Assembly (NCBI RefSeq): GCF_000717595.1
Contig: NZ_JNZO01000024.1
Span: 109,092 to 173,091 of the forward strand
Reading direction: 5' to 3'
Length of the DNA: 64,000 nucleotides
From: Streptomyces flavochromogenes
Lineage (GTDB): Bacteria > Actinomycetota > Actinomycetes > Streptomycetales > Streptomycetaceae
A program made the translations under genes and the position numbers. Positions 50,405-58,973 of the stretch are shown here, in pieces; within the stretch, counting starts at the first letter, position 1; each line of letters opens with the position of its first letter. A model generated the notes under the pieces. That model did not search any database, was not told the DNA's origin, and saw only the letters and a list, made by a program, of their open reading frames with translations.

Positions 50405-52984
50405 GTGCCAGAACTCGTACTGGAATTGAACGGAAGGACCTGGACGCTCGATCCGTCCAGGTCGTACACCCTGGGCCGCGACCCGCAGGGTGACCTGGTC
50501 ATCGACGACGCCAGGGTCTCGTGGCGCCACGCCACCATCAGCTGGGGCGGCCGGAGTTGGGTCATCGAGGACCACGGCTCGACCAACGGCACGTTCCTGC
50601 AGGGGCAGCGGATCCACCAGGTGGAGATCGGCCCCGGCTCTGCCGTCCACCTCGGCAACGCCACCGACGGACCGCGGCTGAATCTGGCCGCCGCCGGCGC
50701 CCCGGCCCATCAGCAGGCCGCGCAGGCCCGGCAGCAGCCGGCCGCAGCACAGACACCGGCCCATCAGGCCCCCGCCCACCAGGCCGCGGAGCAGGCCGCC
50801 CAGGCCGAGTGGATCACGCACCAGGCCCCGCCGCAGCAGGGGCAGCAGCAGGTCCCGCAGCAGAACTGGCAGCAGCAGGGCCCGCCGCCCGTGCACCCGC
50901 AGGCCGCTCGGCAGCAGGTCCCGCACCAGCAGGGACACGGCGGGCCCGGCGCCGGGGCGTCGGCGGCCTACGCCGACCGCAGCCCCACCACGTTCCACCA
51001 GCTGGCCCTCGGCCACGTCATGCGCATCGGCCGTGCCCTCGAGAACGAACTGGTCGTCTCCGACCTCCAGGTCTCGCGGCACCACGCCGAGTTCCACGCG
51101 ACGCCCGACGGACGCTTCGAGATCCGCGACCTCGGCTCGCACAACGGCACGTACGTCAACGGTCAGCCGATCACCAAGGGCGGCTCCGCCCTCCTCGGCC
51201 CCCAGGACATCGTCGGCGTCGGTCACTCGACGTTCCGGCTCGTCGGCGGCCAGCTCGAGGAGTTCGTCGACACCGGTTCCGTCTCCTTCTCGGCCCGCCA
51301 CCTCACGGTCACGGTCGACGGCGGCAAGCAGATCCTCAAGGACGTCTCCTTCGGCGTCCCGGAGAAGTCGCTGATCGGTGTCATCGGCCCGTCCGGCTCC
51401 GGAAAGTCCACGCTGCTCAAGGCGCTGACCGGCTACCGCCCGGCCAACGAGGGCGACGTCCTCTACGACAACCGAAGCCTCTACAAGCAGTTCGCCGAGC
51501 TGCGCCAGCGCATCGGTCTGGTCCCGCAGGACGACATCCTGCACAAGGAGCTGACCGTCCAGAAGGCTCTGCGCTACGCCGCCAAGCTCCGCTTCCCCGG
51601 CGACACCGCCGAGTCCGAGCGCGAGGCCCGCATCGGCGAGGTGCTGCGCGAGCTCAAGCTCGACATCCACAAGGAGAAGAAGGTCACCTCCCTCTCCGGT
51701 GGTCAGCGCAAGCGCGTGTCGGTCGCCCTGGAGCTCCTCACCAAGCCGTCGCTGATCTTCCTGGACGAGCCGACCTCCGGCCTCGACCCGGGCATGGACC
51801 GCGACGTCATGCAGCTGCTCCGCGGCCTCGCCGACGACGGCCGCACGGTCCTCGTCGTCACCCACTCGGTGGCCGAGCTGGGCCTCTGCGACAAGCTGCT
51901 CGTCATGGCCCCCGGCGGCTCGGTGGCGTACTTCGGCCCGCCGGACGAGGCGCTGAACTTCTTCGGCTACTCCACCTGGGCCGATGTCTTCTCCGCCTTC
52001 GAGAACTACCGCGACTACGACTGGGCGGGCCGCTGGAAGGGCTCGCAGCACTACCAGCTGTACGCCGCGGACATCGACGCCGTCGCCGCGCAGCCCGTCC
52101 AGATGCCGCAGCAGGCGATGTCGAGGCCGCCGAAGCCGCAGGGCTGGGGCTCCCAGCTGTGGACCCTGATCCGGCGCTACGTCTCCGTGATCGCCTCCGA
52201 CGTGGGCTTCATGGCTCTGATGGTGATCCTGCCGGCCGTCCTCGGCGCGGTGTCCGTGGTCATCCCCGCCGACTTCGGCCTCGGCAGGCCCACGCCCCCG
52301 TCCCGGTTCAACGGCGACGCCGGCACGATCATGCTGATCCTGGCGGTCGGCATGTGCTTCAGCGGCGCGGCCAACTCGGTCCGTGAGCTGATCAAGGAGC
52401 GGGTCATCTACGAGCGGGAGCGTGCCGTCGGCCTGTCCCGCTCCGCGTACCTGATGTCCAAGGTCATCGTCCTCGGCGTGATCACGGCCCTCCAGGGCGT
52501 GATCATCTGCGCCATCGGCTTCTCGACGCGCGCGCTGCCCGCGGAGGGCCTGCTGATGCCCCCGGCCGTCGAGCTGTGCATCCAGGTCATCGGGCTCGGC
52601 CTCACCTCGATGATGGTCGGCCTGGTCATCTCCGCGCTGGTGAAGACCGCCGAGAAGACCATGCCGCTGCTCGTCATGTTCGCGATCATCCAGGTCGTGT
52701 TCACCGGCATCCTCTTCCAGGTGTACGACTCGCCCGGCCTGGAGCAGTTCGCCTGGCTCATGCCGTCCCGCTGGGGGATCGCCGGCGCCGGCGCCACCCT
52801 GGACCTGGCACACCTGATGCCGCCGTGGGACCAGAAGAACCCCGCGAACACCGACCCGCTGTGGGAGCACACGGTCGCCCAGTGGAGCCTCGACCTCGGC
52901 ATCCAGCTGTTCATGGCCGCCGTCTGCTGCGTCGCCGTGGCGCGTCTGCTGCGCCGCCACGAGCCCGAGGTCATGCGCAAGTGA
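50405..52984 (+). CDS. Twin-FHA ABC exporter (Rv1747-like, ATPase plus permease)
   Basis: The 859-aa protein has two FHA phosphothreonine-binding domains (about 20-85 and 205-275) separated by a Gln/Pro/Ala-rich linker (98-190), then an ABC ATPase (Walker A GPSGSGKST 328-336, signature LSGGQRKR, Walker B LIFLDEPTSG) and an ABC2-type membrane domain (about 575-859, six helices). Mycobacterial Rv1747 has the same plan and is controlled by Ser/Thr kinases through the FHA domains, with a role in exporting cell-envelope glycolipids. GTG 50405 is preferred: PELVLELNGRTWTLD is the family start; the GTG at 50393 lacks it. Confidence 0.93.
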   Translation: MPELVLELNGRTWTLDPSRSYTLGRDPQGDLVIDDARVSWRHATISWGGRSWVIEDHGSTNGTFLQGQRIHQVEIGPGSAVHLGNATDGPRLNLAAAGAPAHQQAAQARQQPAAAQTPAHQAPAHQAAEQAAQAEWITHQAPPQQGQQQVPQQNWQQQGPPPVHPQAARQQVPHQQGHGGPGAGASAAYADRSPTTFHQLALGHVMRIGRALENELVVSDLQVSRHHAEFHATPDGRFEIRDLGSHNGTYVNGQPITKGGSALLGPQDIVGVGHSTFRLVGGQLEEFVDTGSVSFSARHLTVTVDGGKQILKDVSFGVPEKSLIGVIGPSGSGKSTLLKALTGYRPANEGDVLYDNRSLYKQFAELRQRIGLVPQDDILHKELTVQKALRYAAKLRFPGDTAESEREARIGEVLRELKLDIHKEKKVTSLSGGQRKRVSVALELLTKPSLIFLDEPTSGLDPGMDRDVMQLLRGLADDGRTVLVVTHSVAELGLCDKLLVMAPGGSVAYFGPPDEALNFFGYSTWADVFSAFENYRDYDWAGRWKGSQHYQLYAADIDAVAAQPVQMPQQAMSRPPKPQGWGSQLWTLIRRYVSVIASDVGFMALMVILPAVLGAVSVVIPADFGLGRPTPPSRFNGDAGTIMLILAVGMCFSGAANSVRELIKERVIYERERAVGLSRSAYLMSKVIVLGVITALQGVIICAIGFSTRALPAEGLLMPPAVELCIQVIGLGLTSMMVGLVISALVKTAEKTMPLLVMFAIIQVVFTGILFQVYDSPGLEQFAWLMPSRWGIAGAGATLDLAHLMPPWDQKNPANTDPLWEHTVAQWSLDLGIQLFMAAVCCVAVARLLRRHEPEVMRK

Positions 52985-52999
52985 TCGACTGAACGACCG

Positions 53000-53051
53000 G
53001 TACGCCGAAGGGCGGCACCCCCAGTGCGGGGGGTGCCGCCCTTCGGCGTAC
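53000..53051. terminator. Bidirectional terminator, 23-bp perfect stem
   Basis: GTACGCCGAAGGGCGGCACC-CCC pairs perfectly with its complement around a 6-base loop AGTGCG, between the FHA-ABC and transglycosylase stops. It is among the strongest hairpins in the window. Confidence 0.92.
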
Positions 53052-53073
53052 GACAGCGGGTGACCGAGTGCGA

Positions 53074-53856
53074 TCAGTACGCGCTGTTGACGTTGTCGAT
53101 GGAGCCGTAGCGGTCGGCCGCGTAGTTGGCGGCGGCGACGAGGTTGGCGACCGGGTCGTACTGGTCGAACTTGGTGCCCGGGATGTGGTACGCCTTGAAG
53201 GTCGGGTAGATGACCTGCAGCAGGCCCTTCGACGGGACGCCGTTGATGGCGTTGATGTCCCAGTTGTTGATGGCCCGCGGGTTGCCGCTGGACTCACGCA
53301 TGATGTTCTTGTGCAGGCCGTTGTACGTGCCCGGAATGTTGTGCTTGTCCATGATGAACAGGGCCTCGCGGATCCAGCCGTCGAGGTTGTTCGCGAAGAC
53401 CGGGGTGCGGGCGACGGAACGGCTCGCGGCCGCCTTCGCCGCGGCACGCTTCTTCGCGTCGGCCTTCGCCTTCGCCGCGGCCTTCGCCTTGGCGTCCGCC
53501 TTCGCCTTCGCCGCTGCCTTGGCCTGCGCGTCCGCCTTCGCCTTCGCGGCGGCGGCGGCCTTCGCCGTGGCGTCGGCCTTGGCCTTCGCCGCGGCCTCCT
53601 GCTTGGCCTTGAGGCCGACGGTGGCGTGCTGCTCGGTCACGCTGGCGGCCAGGGCCTTCGCCTGCGGGCTGTTCGCGTTGTACGACCAGGCCACCTGCTG
53701 CGTACCGGAGAGAGCCTGGGGCTCGGTCTCGGTGGAGCCGTTGCCGGGGACGAGGGAGAGGGTGAGCGCCGCGGCGCCCAGGGCGGCGACGCCGGCGATC
53801 GTGGCCTTGTGGGTCTTCTTCAGACCACGGGTGTGGCCAGGGGTGTTCGCAGACAT
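53074..53856 (-). CDS. Secreted lytic transglycosylase with Ala/Lys repeat linker
   Basis: The 260-aa protein has a hydrophobic N-terminal segment (about 17-37, IAGVAALGAAALTLSLVPG) acting as a signal or anchor, then a long low-complexity linker (85-145) made of KAKADA- and AAKA-type repeats, probably a helix spanning the wall. The C-terminal SLT domain has a candidate catalytic Glu (E188 in MRESSGNP) and the ending GLLQVIYPTFKAYHIPG. It should cut peptidoglycan glycan strands. ATG 53856 is used. A promoter is visible upstream (53934-53962). Confidence 0.9.
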   Translation of the reverse strand: MSANTPGHTRGLKKTHKATIAGVAALGAAALTLSLVPGNGSTETEPQALSGTQQVAWSYNANSPQAKALAASVTEQHATVGLKAKQEAAAKAKADATAKAAAAAKAKADAQAKAAAKAKADAKAKAAAKAKADAKKRAAAKAAASRSVARTPVFANNLDGWIREALFIMDKHNIPGTYNGLHKNIMRESSGNPRAINNWDINAINGVPSKGLLQVIYPTFKAYHIPGTKFDQYDPVANLVAAANYAADRYGSIDNVNSAY

Positions 53857-53933
53857 AACGGACTACCTCTTCGAATCGCTGGGGGTCGCTCCACCGGGGC
53901 GGTGTCTCGCCAGCTCGGCGGCGACGGGGGCAA

Positions 53934-53962
53934 TTCTTAGCGGCCGCAAAATGCCCTGGCAA
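53934..53962 (-). promoter_or_regulatory. Promoter of the transglycosylase gene
   Basis: On the minus strand, TTGCCA (53962-53957) and TAAGAA (53939-53934) are spaced by 17 bases, a good vegetative-type promoter, with a leader of about 70 bases. Confidence 0.6.
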
Positions 53963-54272
53963 AGGTGTGACGTACGATCCCGGGTAGTGGATCAGGGGCT
54001 CGTGCACCCGCCACAGAAGCGCCCTTATGTCGGGCTCACCCCACCCTGACCCGCCCTCCGAGGGTCCACTAGGGGACTTCGTAAGTGACCTGGGTCCTAT
54101 GCGCGGGCTCACATCGGGCACGTAACGAACTCACCAGCCGTTGCCCGAGCAATGCGCACGGTAAGTCCCCTCCTCCTGAAGGGGGACAGCGGCATCCGGG
54201 CACTACGACCTAGGTCCCGGGTCCCCCTCCTGCGCGGTCTGCGGACGGATACGGACCGTCACGGCCCGCCGG

Positions 54273-54278
54273 TACGGT
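54273..54278 (+). promoter_or_regulatory. -10 element of a leaderless promoter (GAF kinase)
   Basis: TACGGT lies 6 bases before the ATG at 54285 and there is no ribosome site, so the kinase transcript is probably leaderless. Confidence 0.45.
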
Positions 54279-54284
54279 GAACAC

Positions 54285-55430
54285 ATGAGCCACCGACCGA
54301 GCTCCGGCCTGGCCGCCGTGAGCACCGCCCTCCTGGCCATGAGCCGCCATCTGGAGGTCCGCGACGTCCTCAAGACGATCGTCGCCTCCGCCCGCGAGCT
54401 GCTCGACGCCGAATACGCGGCCCTGGGCGTCCCCGACGACCACGGGGGCTTCGCCCAGTTCGTGGTCGACGGCGTCAGCGACGAACAGTGGAAGGCGATC
54501 GGTCCGCTGCCCCGGCAGCACGGCATCCTCGCCGCGATGCTCCACAAGGCCGAGCCCGAGCGGCTCGCCGACGTCCGCGAGGACCCCCGCTTCGAGGGCT
54601 GGCCCGCCGCCCACCCCGAGATGTCCGACTTCCTCGGCCTCCCCGTCAGGGACGGCGACGAGATCCTCGGCGCCCTCTTCCTCGCCAACAAGCGCTGCCC
54701 CAAGGAGAACGGCGGCTGCGGCTTCACCGCCGAGGACGAGGAACTCCTGTCGATCCTGGCCCAGCACGCGGCCATCGCCCTCACCAACGCCCGTCTGTAC
54801 GAGCGCAGCCGCGAGCTCACCATCGCCGAGGAGCGCTCCCGCCTCGCCCACGAGCTGCACGACGCCGTCAGCCAGAAGCTCTTCTCGCTCCGGCTCACCG
54901 CCCAGGCCGCCGCCGCGCTCGTCGACCGCGACCCCGCCCGCGCCAAGGGAGAGCTCCAGCAGGTGGCCGTGCTCGCCGCCGAGGCCGCCGACGAGCTGCG
55001 CGCCGCCGTCGTCGAGCTCCGCCCCGCGGCCCTCGACGAGGACGGCCTCGTCCACACCCTCCGTACCCACATCCAGGTCCTGGACCGCGCCCACACCGCC
55101 CGGGTCACCTTCGAGAGCCCCGGGACGCGCGCGCTGCCCGCCGCACAGGAGGAAGCGGTGCTCCGGGTCGCCCAGGAGGCCCTGCACAACGCTCTGCGGC
55201 ACTCGGACGCGGGACTCGTCACCGTCTCCCTCACCCGCGCGGGCCAGGGCGCGCGGCTCACCGTCACCGACGACGGCAGGGGCTTCGACCCGCGTACGGT
55301 CCGCAGCGCGGGCCGCCACCTCGGCCTGGTCTCCATGCGGGACCGGGCGGGCGGCGTCGGCGGATCACTCACCGTGACCTCGGCCCCGGGCGAGGGCACC
55401 ACGATCGAGATGGAGGTTCCCGGTGGCTGA
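54285..55430 (+). CDS. GAF domain sensor histidine kinase
   Basis: The 381-aa protein has an N-terminal GAF domain (about 20-170), then a HisKA_3 dimerisation domain with the phospho-acceptor H192 in [11 protein letters not shown], and a HATPase domain with [10 protein letters not shown] and the G-box DDGRGFDP. The family (NarL/DegS or DosS type) senses small ligands or redox state. No membrane segment is visible, so it is cytoplasmic. Several Cys (138, 145) lie at the end of the GAF domain. Its stop overlaps the response regulator gene by 8 bases, indicating a cognate pair. Confidence 0.94.
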   Translation: MSHRPSSGLAAVSTALLAMSRHLEVRDVLKTIVASARELLDAEYAALGVPDDHGGFAQFVVDGVSDEQWKAIGPLPRQHGILAAMLHKAEPERLADVREDPRFEGWPAAHPEMSDFLGLPVRDGDEILGALFLANKRCPKENGGCGFTAEDEELLSILAQHAAIALTNARLYERSRELTIAEERSRLAHELHDAVSQKLFSLRLTAQAAAALVDRDPARAKGELQQVAVLAAEAADELRAAVVELRPAALDEDGLVHTLRTHIQVLDRAHTARVTFESPGTRALPAAQEEAVLRVAQEALHNALRHSDAGLVTVSLTRAGQGARLTVTDDGRGFDPRTVRSAGRHLGLVSMRDRAGGVGGSLTVTSAPGEGTTIEMEVPGG

Positions 55431-56067
55431 CAAGCAGATCCGTGTCCTGCTGGTCGACGACCACCAGGTCGTCCGCAGAGGCCTGCGCACCTTTCTGGAG
55501 GTGCAGGACGACATAGAGGTGGTGGGGGAGGCCTCCGACGGCGACGAGGGCGTCGCCAGGGCCGAGGAGCTCCGCCCCGACGTGGTCCTCATGGACGTGA
55601 AGATGCCGGGGACGGACGGCATCGAGGCGCTGAAGCGGCTCCGCGAGCTCGACAACCCCGCGAAGGTCCTCGTCGTCACCAGCTTCACCGAACAGCGGAC
55701 GGTGGTCCCCGCGCTCCGCGCCGGTGCCTCCGGATACGTCTACAAGGACATCGACCCCGACGCGCTGGCCGGCGCGATCCGCTCCGTCCACGCTGGGCAC
55801 ATCCTGCTCCAGCCCGAGGTCGCGGGCGCGCTCCTCAGCCAGGACGACTCCCCAGGGGGTACGGGACGCGGCTCGACCCTCACGGAGCGGGAGCGCGAGG
55901 TCCTCGGCCTGATCGCGGACGGCCGGTCCAACCGCGAGATCGCCCGCGCGCTCGTCCTCTCCGAGAAGACGGTCAAGACGCACGTCTCGAACATCCTCAT
56001 GAAGCTCGACCTCGCGGACCGCACCCAGGCGGCGCTCTGGGCGGTCCGCCACGGCCTCACCAACTGA
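55423..56067 (+). CDS. NarL/LuxR-type response regulator
   Basis: The 214-aa protein has a receiver domain with phospho-acceptor D58 ([10 protein letters not shown]) and Lys/Thr partners, and a C-terminal LuxR-type HTH (about 150-205: [21 protein letters not shown] then [15 protein letters not shown]). It overlaps the kinase gene, so it is the cognate regulator. GTG 55423 is the family start ([13 protein letters not shown]). Its targets may include the chaplin gene 153 bases downstream, but no repeat-type binding site was found. Confidence 0.95.
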   Translation: MADKQIRVLLVDDHQVVRRGLRTFLEVQDDIEVVGEASDGDEGVARAEELRPDVVLMDVKMPGTDGIEALKRLRELDNPAKVLVVTSFTEQRTVVPALRAGASGYVYKDIDPDALAGAIRSVHAGHILLQPEVAGALLSQDDSPGGTGRGSTLTEREREVLGLIADGRSNREIARALVLSEKTVKTHVSNILMKLDLADRTQAALWAVRHGLTN

Positions 56068-56220
56068 CGCGCCCCCCGCGCGCGCCGGGCGCACGACCGT
56101 TCTGTCCTTCATACCGTCGTGTGTATGTCCCCCGTTCGGCGCAACCTGGCGGGGGGCGCCGCGTTCTCCATGGCGTGCTGCGGCTGACCGGCCGCAGCGA
56201 TGACCAGGAGGATGTACCAA

Positions 56221-56463
56221 GTGAAGAACCTCAAGAAGGCCGCCGCCCTCACCATGGTCGCCGGTGGCATCGTCGCCGCCGGTGCCGGTGTCGCCTCCGC
56301 CCACGGCGCCGAGGCCACGGGCCAGGCCCTCAACTCGCCGGGCGTCGCCTCCGGCAACCTGGTGCAGGTCCCGGTCCACGTCCCCGTGAACGTCTCCGGC
56401 AACACGGTCAACGTGATCGGCCTGCTCAACCCGGCCTTCGGCAACCACGCCCTCAACGGCTGA
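56221..56463 (+). CDS. chpE: Short chaplin without cysteines (ChpE-like)
   Basis: The 80-aa preprotein has a signal peptide (KKAAALTMVAGGIVAAGAGVASA) and one chaplin domain: SPGVASGNLVQVPVHVPVNV then GNTVNVIGLLNPAFGN. Ordinary chaplins have two Cys in this domain; here both positions lack Cys (VNVSGN and GNHALNG), as in S. coelicolor ChpE. Chaplins assemble into amphipathic fibrils that coat aerial hyphae. GTG 56221 has AGGAGG 9 bases upstream. It follows the two-component pair. Confidence 0.9.
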   Translation: MKNLKKAAALTMVAGGIVAAGAGVASAHGAEATGQALNSPGVASGNLVQVPVHVPVNVSGNTVNVIGLLNPAFGNHALNG

Positions 56464-56478
56464 CGCCCGCACAGACCG

Positions 56479-56512
56479 ACCGGCCCCCGGGACGATCCCC
56501 CCGAGGGCCGGT
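56479..56512 (+). terminator. Terminator of the chaplin gene
   Basis: ACCGGCCCCCGGG pairs with CCCGAGGGCCGGT (one mismatch) around an 8-base loop, 15 bases after the stop. Confidence 0.75.
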
Positions 56513-56626
56513 TCCGGGTTCCCCTCCTTCTCTGCGCTCCTCGCGCCGCTCGGCGCGGGGGATGCCTCGCGGGCTTCGGTCCGCCGGGGCGGACTCCGTC
56601 CGCCGGCCGGGGTGGCGGGCCCGGGG

Positions 56627-57418
56627 TCAGAAGCCCTGGTCCCGTTCCCGCTCTTCCACGTAGGCGTTGTAGGCGGCGACCTGTGCCCGTCGGGCCACCC
56701 GCTCCACCGGCCGCAGCGCGTCCCCCCGCGCCGCCATCTCCGAGGCGCTCACCGCACCCCCGTGCCCGTGGTCGTACGCCAGGTCCACCAGCAGGCCCAC
56801 CCGCTGCGCCAGCTCCAGGACCCGCACCGCCCGCGGCGGGTAGCCCGGGGCGAGGACCTCACGGCCCACCTCGGCCCGCGCCCGGTACGCCTCGCGCGCC
56901 GCGTCCGCCGCCGGGCCCGAGGCCGCCACGTCCAGCCGGGTCAGCACCGCCGTCGCGTCCCGCAGGGCCTCCGCCAGTTCCCGCTCGGCCTCGCCGAGCG
57001 ACGGCACGTCCGCCGGCGGTGCCTCCCGCACCGCGAGGCAGCGCCAGACCACCTCCACATGGACGTCACCCACCGGCCCCGCCTCCGAGACCTCCGGCAC
57101 GAGGCCGTACGGTGCGCCGTGGCCCACCACCGCCTCCTCCGCCTCCAACGCGCGCGCGTTGAAGTCCGGCGGCCCGCTCAGCCCCAGCGGATGCCCCGGC
57201 GCCGGCAGCGCCACCCGCCACCCGGTCACCCCGAGCCGCCGCAGCCGGCCGAGCGCCAGCGTGAGCCCCACCGGCCGCGCCTCACCCGGCAGCCCCTCCA
57301 CGCGGTGCACCGCGTCCTCCCCGACAATGGCCAGCGCCGCCTCGTCCGGCGACACCGCCCCGGCCAGCAGGGCATTGCCCCAAGCGGCCAGGCGTCCTGA
57401 GCGTGGTTCCGAAAGCAT
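56627..57418 (-). CDS. Unrecognised conserved protein, 263 aa
   Basis: The sequence is soluble and acidic, with an N-terminal half rich in beta segments (AVHRVEGLPGEARPVGLTLA and VTGWRVALPAPGHPLGL) and a helical C-terminal half (AERELAEALRDATAVLTRL, AREAYRARAEVGREVL and ARRAQVAAYNAYVEERERDQ). No motif or catalytic pattern was identified. It resembles a conserved Streptomyces hypothetical family adjacent to the following ABC gene. ATG 57418 is the start. Function is unknown. Confidence 0.75.
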   Translation of the reverse strand: MLSEPRSGRLAAWGNALLAGAVSPDEAALAIVGEDAVHRVEGLPGEARPVGLTLALGRLRRLGVTGWRVALPAPGHPLGLSGPPDFNARALEAEEAVVGHGAPYGLVPEVSEAGPVGDVHVEVVWRCLAVREAPPADVPSLGEAERELAEALRDATAVLTRLDVAASGPAADAAREAYRARAEVGREVLAPGYPPRAVRVLELAQRVGLLVDLAYDHGHGGAVSASEMAARGDALRPVERVARRAQVAAYNAYVEERERDQGF

Positions 57419-57575
57419 CCCCCAAGACTAGGGGGAGTCCTGGGCGCACCGGGGGACGCAAAGGAAGCCCTAGGGACCGGCCCGCTCCCTCGATAACGTA
57501 GGTTTTCCCCTGGACGCCGCGCCCACCGGCGCAAGGCGACGACACGACTCGACCGCAAGGGGAGACAACGCGCTC

Positions 57576-58373
57576 ATGAGCGATGTACTGGAGCTGGTGG
57601 ACGTATCCGTGGTCCGCGACGGACGGGCTCTGGTGGACGAGGTCTCCTGGTCGGTCAAGGAGGGCGAGCGCTGGGTGATCCTCGGACCCAACGGCGCCGG
57701 CAAGACCACCCTTCTGAACATCGCCTCCAGCTACCTCTTCCCCACCAAGGGCACCGCCCACATCCTGGGCGAGCAGCTCGGCGGCGTCGGCACCGACGTG
57801 TTCGAGCTCCGTCCCCGCATCGGCATGGCCGGCATCGCCATGGCGGAGAAGCTCCCCAAGCGCCAGACCGTTCTGGAAACCGTCCTCACCGCGGCGTACG
57901 GCATGACCGCCACCTGGCACGAGGACTACGACCCGGTCGACGAGCAGCGCGCCAAGGCCTTCCTCGACCGCCTCGGCATGAACGAGTACCTGGACCGGAA
58001 GTTCGGCACCCTCTCCGAGGGCGAGCGCAAGCGCACCCTGATCGCCCGCGCGATGATGACCGACCCCGAGCTCCTTCTCCTCGACGAGCCCGCCGCCGGC
58101 CTCGACCTCGGCGGCCGCGAGGACCTCGTCCGCCGTCTCGGACGCCTCGCCCGCGACCCGTACGCCCCCTCCATGATCATGGTCACCCACCACGTCGAGG
58201 AGATCGCGCCCGGCTTCACCCACGTCCTGATGATCCGTCAGGGCAAGGTGCTCGCGGCCGGTCCCGTGGAGATGGAACTGACCTCCCGCAACCTCTCGCA
58301 CTGCTTCGGCCTGCCGCTCGTCGTCGAGCGCGTCGGCGACCGCTGGACCGCCCACGGTCTGCCCCTGAAGTAG
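57576..58373 (+). CDS. ABC transporter ATP-binding protein
   Basis: The 265-aa ATPase has Walker A GPNGAGKTT (37-45), signature LSEGERKRTLIARAM, Walker B LLLLDEPAAGLD and the switch His in VTHHVEEI. No permease gene is adjacent, so its membrane partner is elsewhere or it acts in another process. It stands before NfeD and SPFH genes, as remembered in Streptomyces. ATG 57576 is preceded by AAGGGGAGA. Confidence 0.92.
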   Translation: MSDVLELVDVSVVRDGRALVDEVSWSVKEGERWVILGPNGAGKTTLLNIASSYLFPTKGTAHILGEQLGGVGTDVFELRPRIGMAGIAMAEKLPKRQTVLETVLTAAYGMTATWHEDYDPVDEQRAKAFLDRLGMNEYLDRKFGTLSEGERKRTLIARAMMTDPELLLLDEPAAGLDLGGREDLVRRLGRLARDPYAPSMIMVTHHVEEIAPGFTHVLMIRQGKVLAAGPVEMELTSRNLSHCFGLPLVVERVGDRWTAHGLPLK

Positions 58374-58436
58374 CGGACGAAGCGCCGGCGTTCCGCACAG
58401 CCGCCCGCGCCCTGTCCCGGAGGACCCCACCCGCCC

Positions 58437-58442
58437 TACCAT
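58437..58442 (+). promoter_or_regulatory. -10 element of a leaderless promoter (NfeD gene)
   Basis: TACCAT lies 6 bases before the GTG at 58449, with no ribosome site. Confidence 0.45.
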
Positions 58443-58448
58443 GACCAC

Positions 58449-58880
58449 GTGGACATCGACGCATGGGTCTGGTGGCTGATCGGCGCGGTGGGGCTCGGCA
58501 TTCCGCTGGTCCTGACCGCGATGCCCGAATTCGGCATGTTCTCCGTCGGAGCGGTGGCGGGGGCGGTGACCGCGGCCCTCGGCTTCGGGATCGTTCCCCA
58601 GGTGCTCGTCTTCGTCGTCGTCTCGGTCGCGCTGATCGCGGTGGTACGCCCGATCGCCGCCCGCCATCGCGACGGCAGGCCCCAACACGCCTCCGGCATC
58701 GACGCCCTGAGGGGGCGTCAGGCGGTGGTCCTGGAACGGGTCGACGCCGGCGGCGGAGGCCGCATCAAACTCGCGGGCGAGATCTGGTCCGCCCGGACGC
58801 TCGACTCCGATCAGACCTTCGAACCGGGTGAGCAGGTCGACGTCGTGGACATCGACGGAGCCACCGCCGTCGTCATGTGA
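58449..58880 (+). CDS. NfeD family membrane protein
   Basis: The 143-aa protein has two or three N-terminal membrane segments (about 6-25, 31-49 and 50-67) and a C-terminal OB-fold domain (about 80-143: LRGRQAVVLERVDAGGGGRIKLAGE..W..R and FEPGEQVDVVDIDGATAVV), the layout of short NfeD proteins. NfeD partners SPFH/stomatin proteins in membrane-protein quality control. GTG 58449 begins it. The SPFH gene follows after 93 bases, supporting that partnership. Confidence 0.93.
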   Translation: MDIDAWVWWLIGAVGLGIPLVLTAMPEFGMFSVGAVAGAVTAALGFGIVPQVLVFVVVSVALIAVVRPIAARHRDGRPQHASGIDALRGRQAVVLERVDAGGGGRIKLAGEIWSARTLDSDQTFEPGEQVDVVDIDGATAVVM

Positions 58881-58973
58881 CCGAACGTCGCCCATGACAT
58901 TCCGTCATCTGCGAGACTCGATCATCGAAAGCCACCCGGCAGTCAACCGGCAGCGAAGGGCACGGGGAACACG

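Larger units (their letters stand above)
53857..54284. other. 428-bp divergent intergenic region
   Basis: It separates the transglycosylase gene (minus) from the GAF kinase gene (plus). It holds the transglycosylase promoter, a leaderless -10 for the kinase, and the palindrome GACCTAGGTC near 54208. I see no c-di-AMP (ydaO) riboswitch motif, although such riboswitches precede some Streptomyces wall hydrolase genes. Confidence 0.6.

Noticed and set aside
53857..54284. Possible c-di-AMP (ydaO) riboswitch ahead of the transglycosylase gene
   Set aside because: I looked for the conserved ydaO stems on the minus strand and found none; only a plain promoter is visible.
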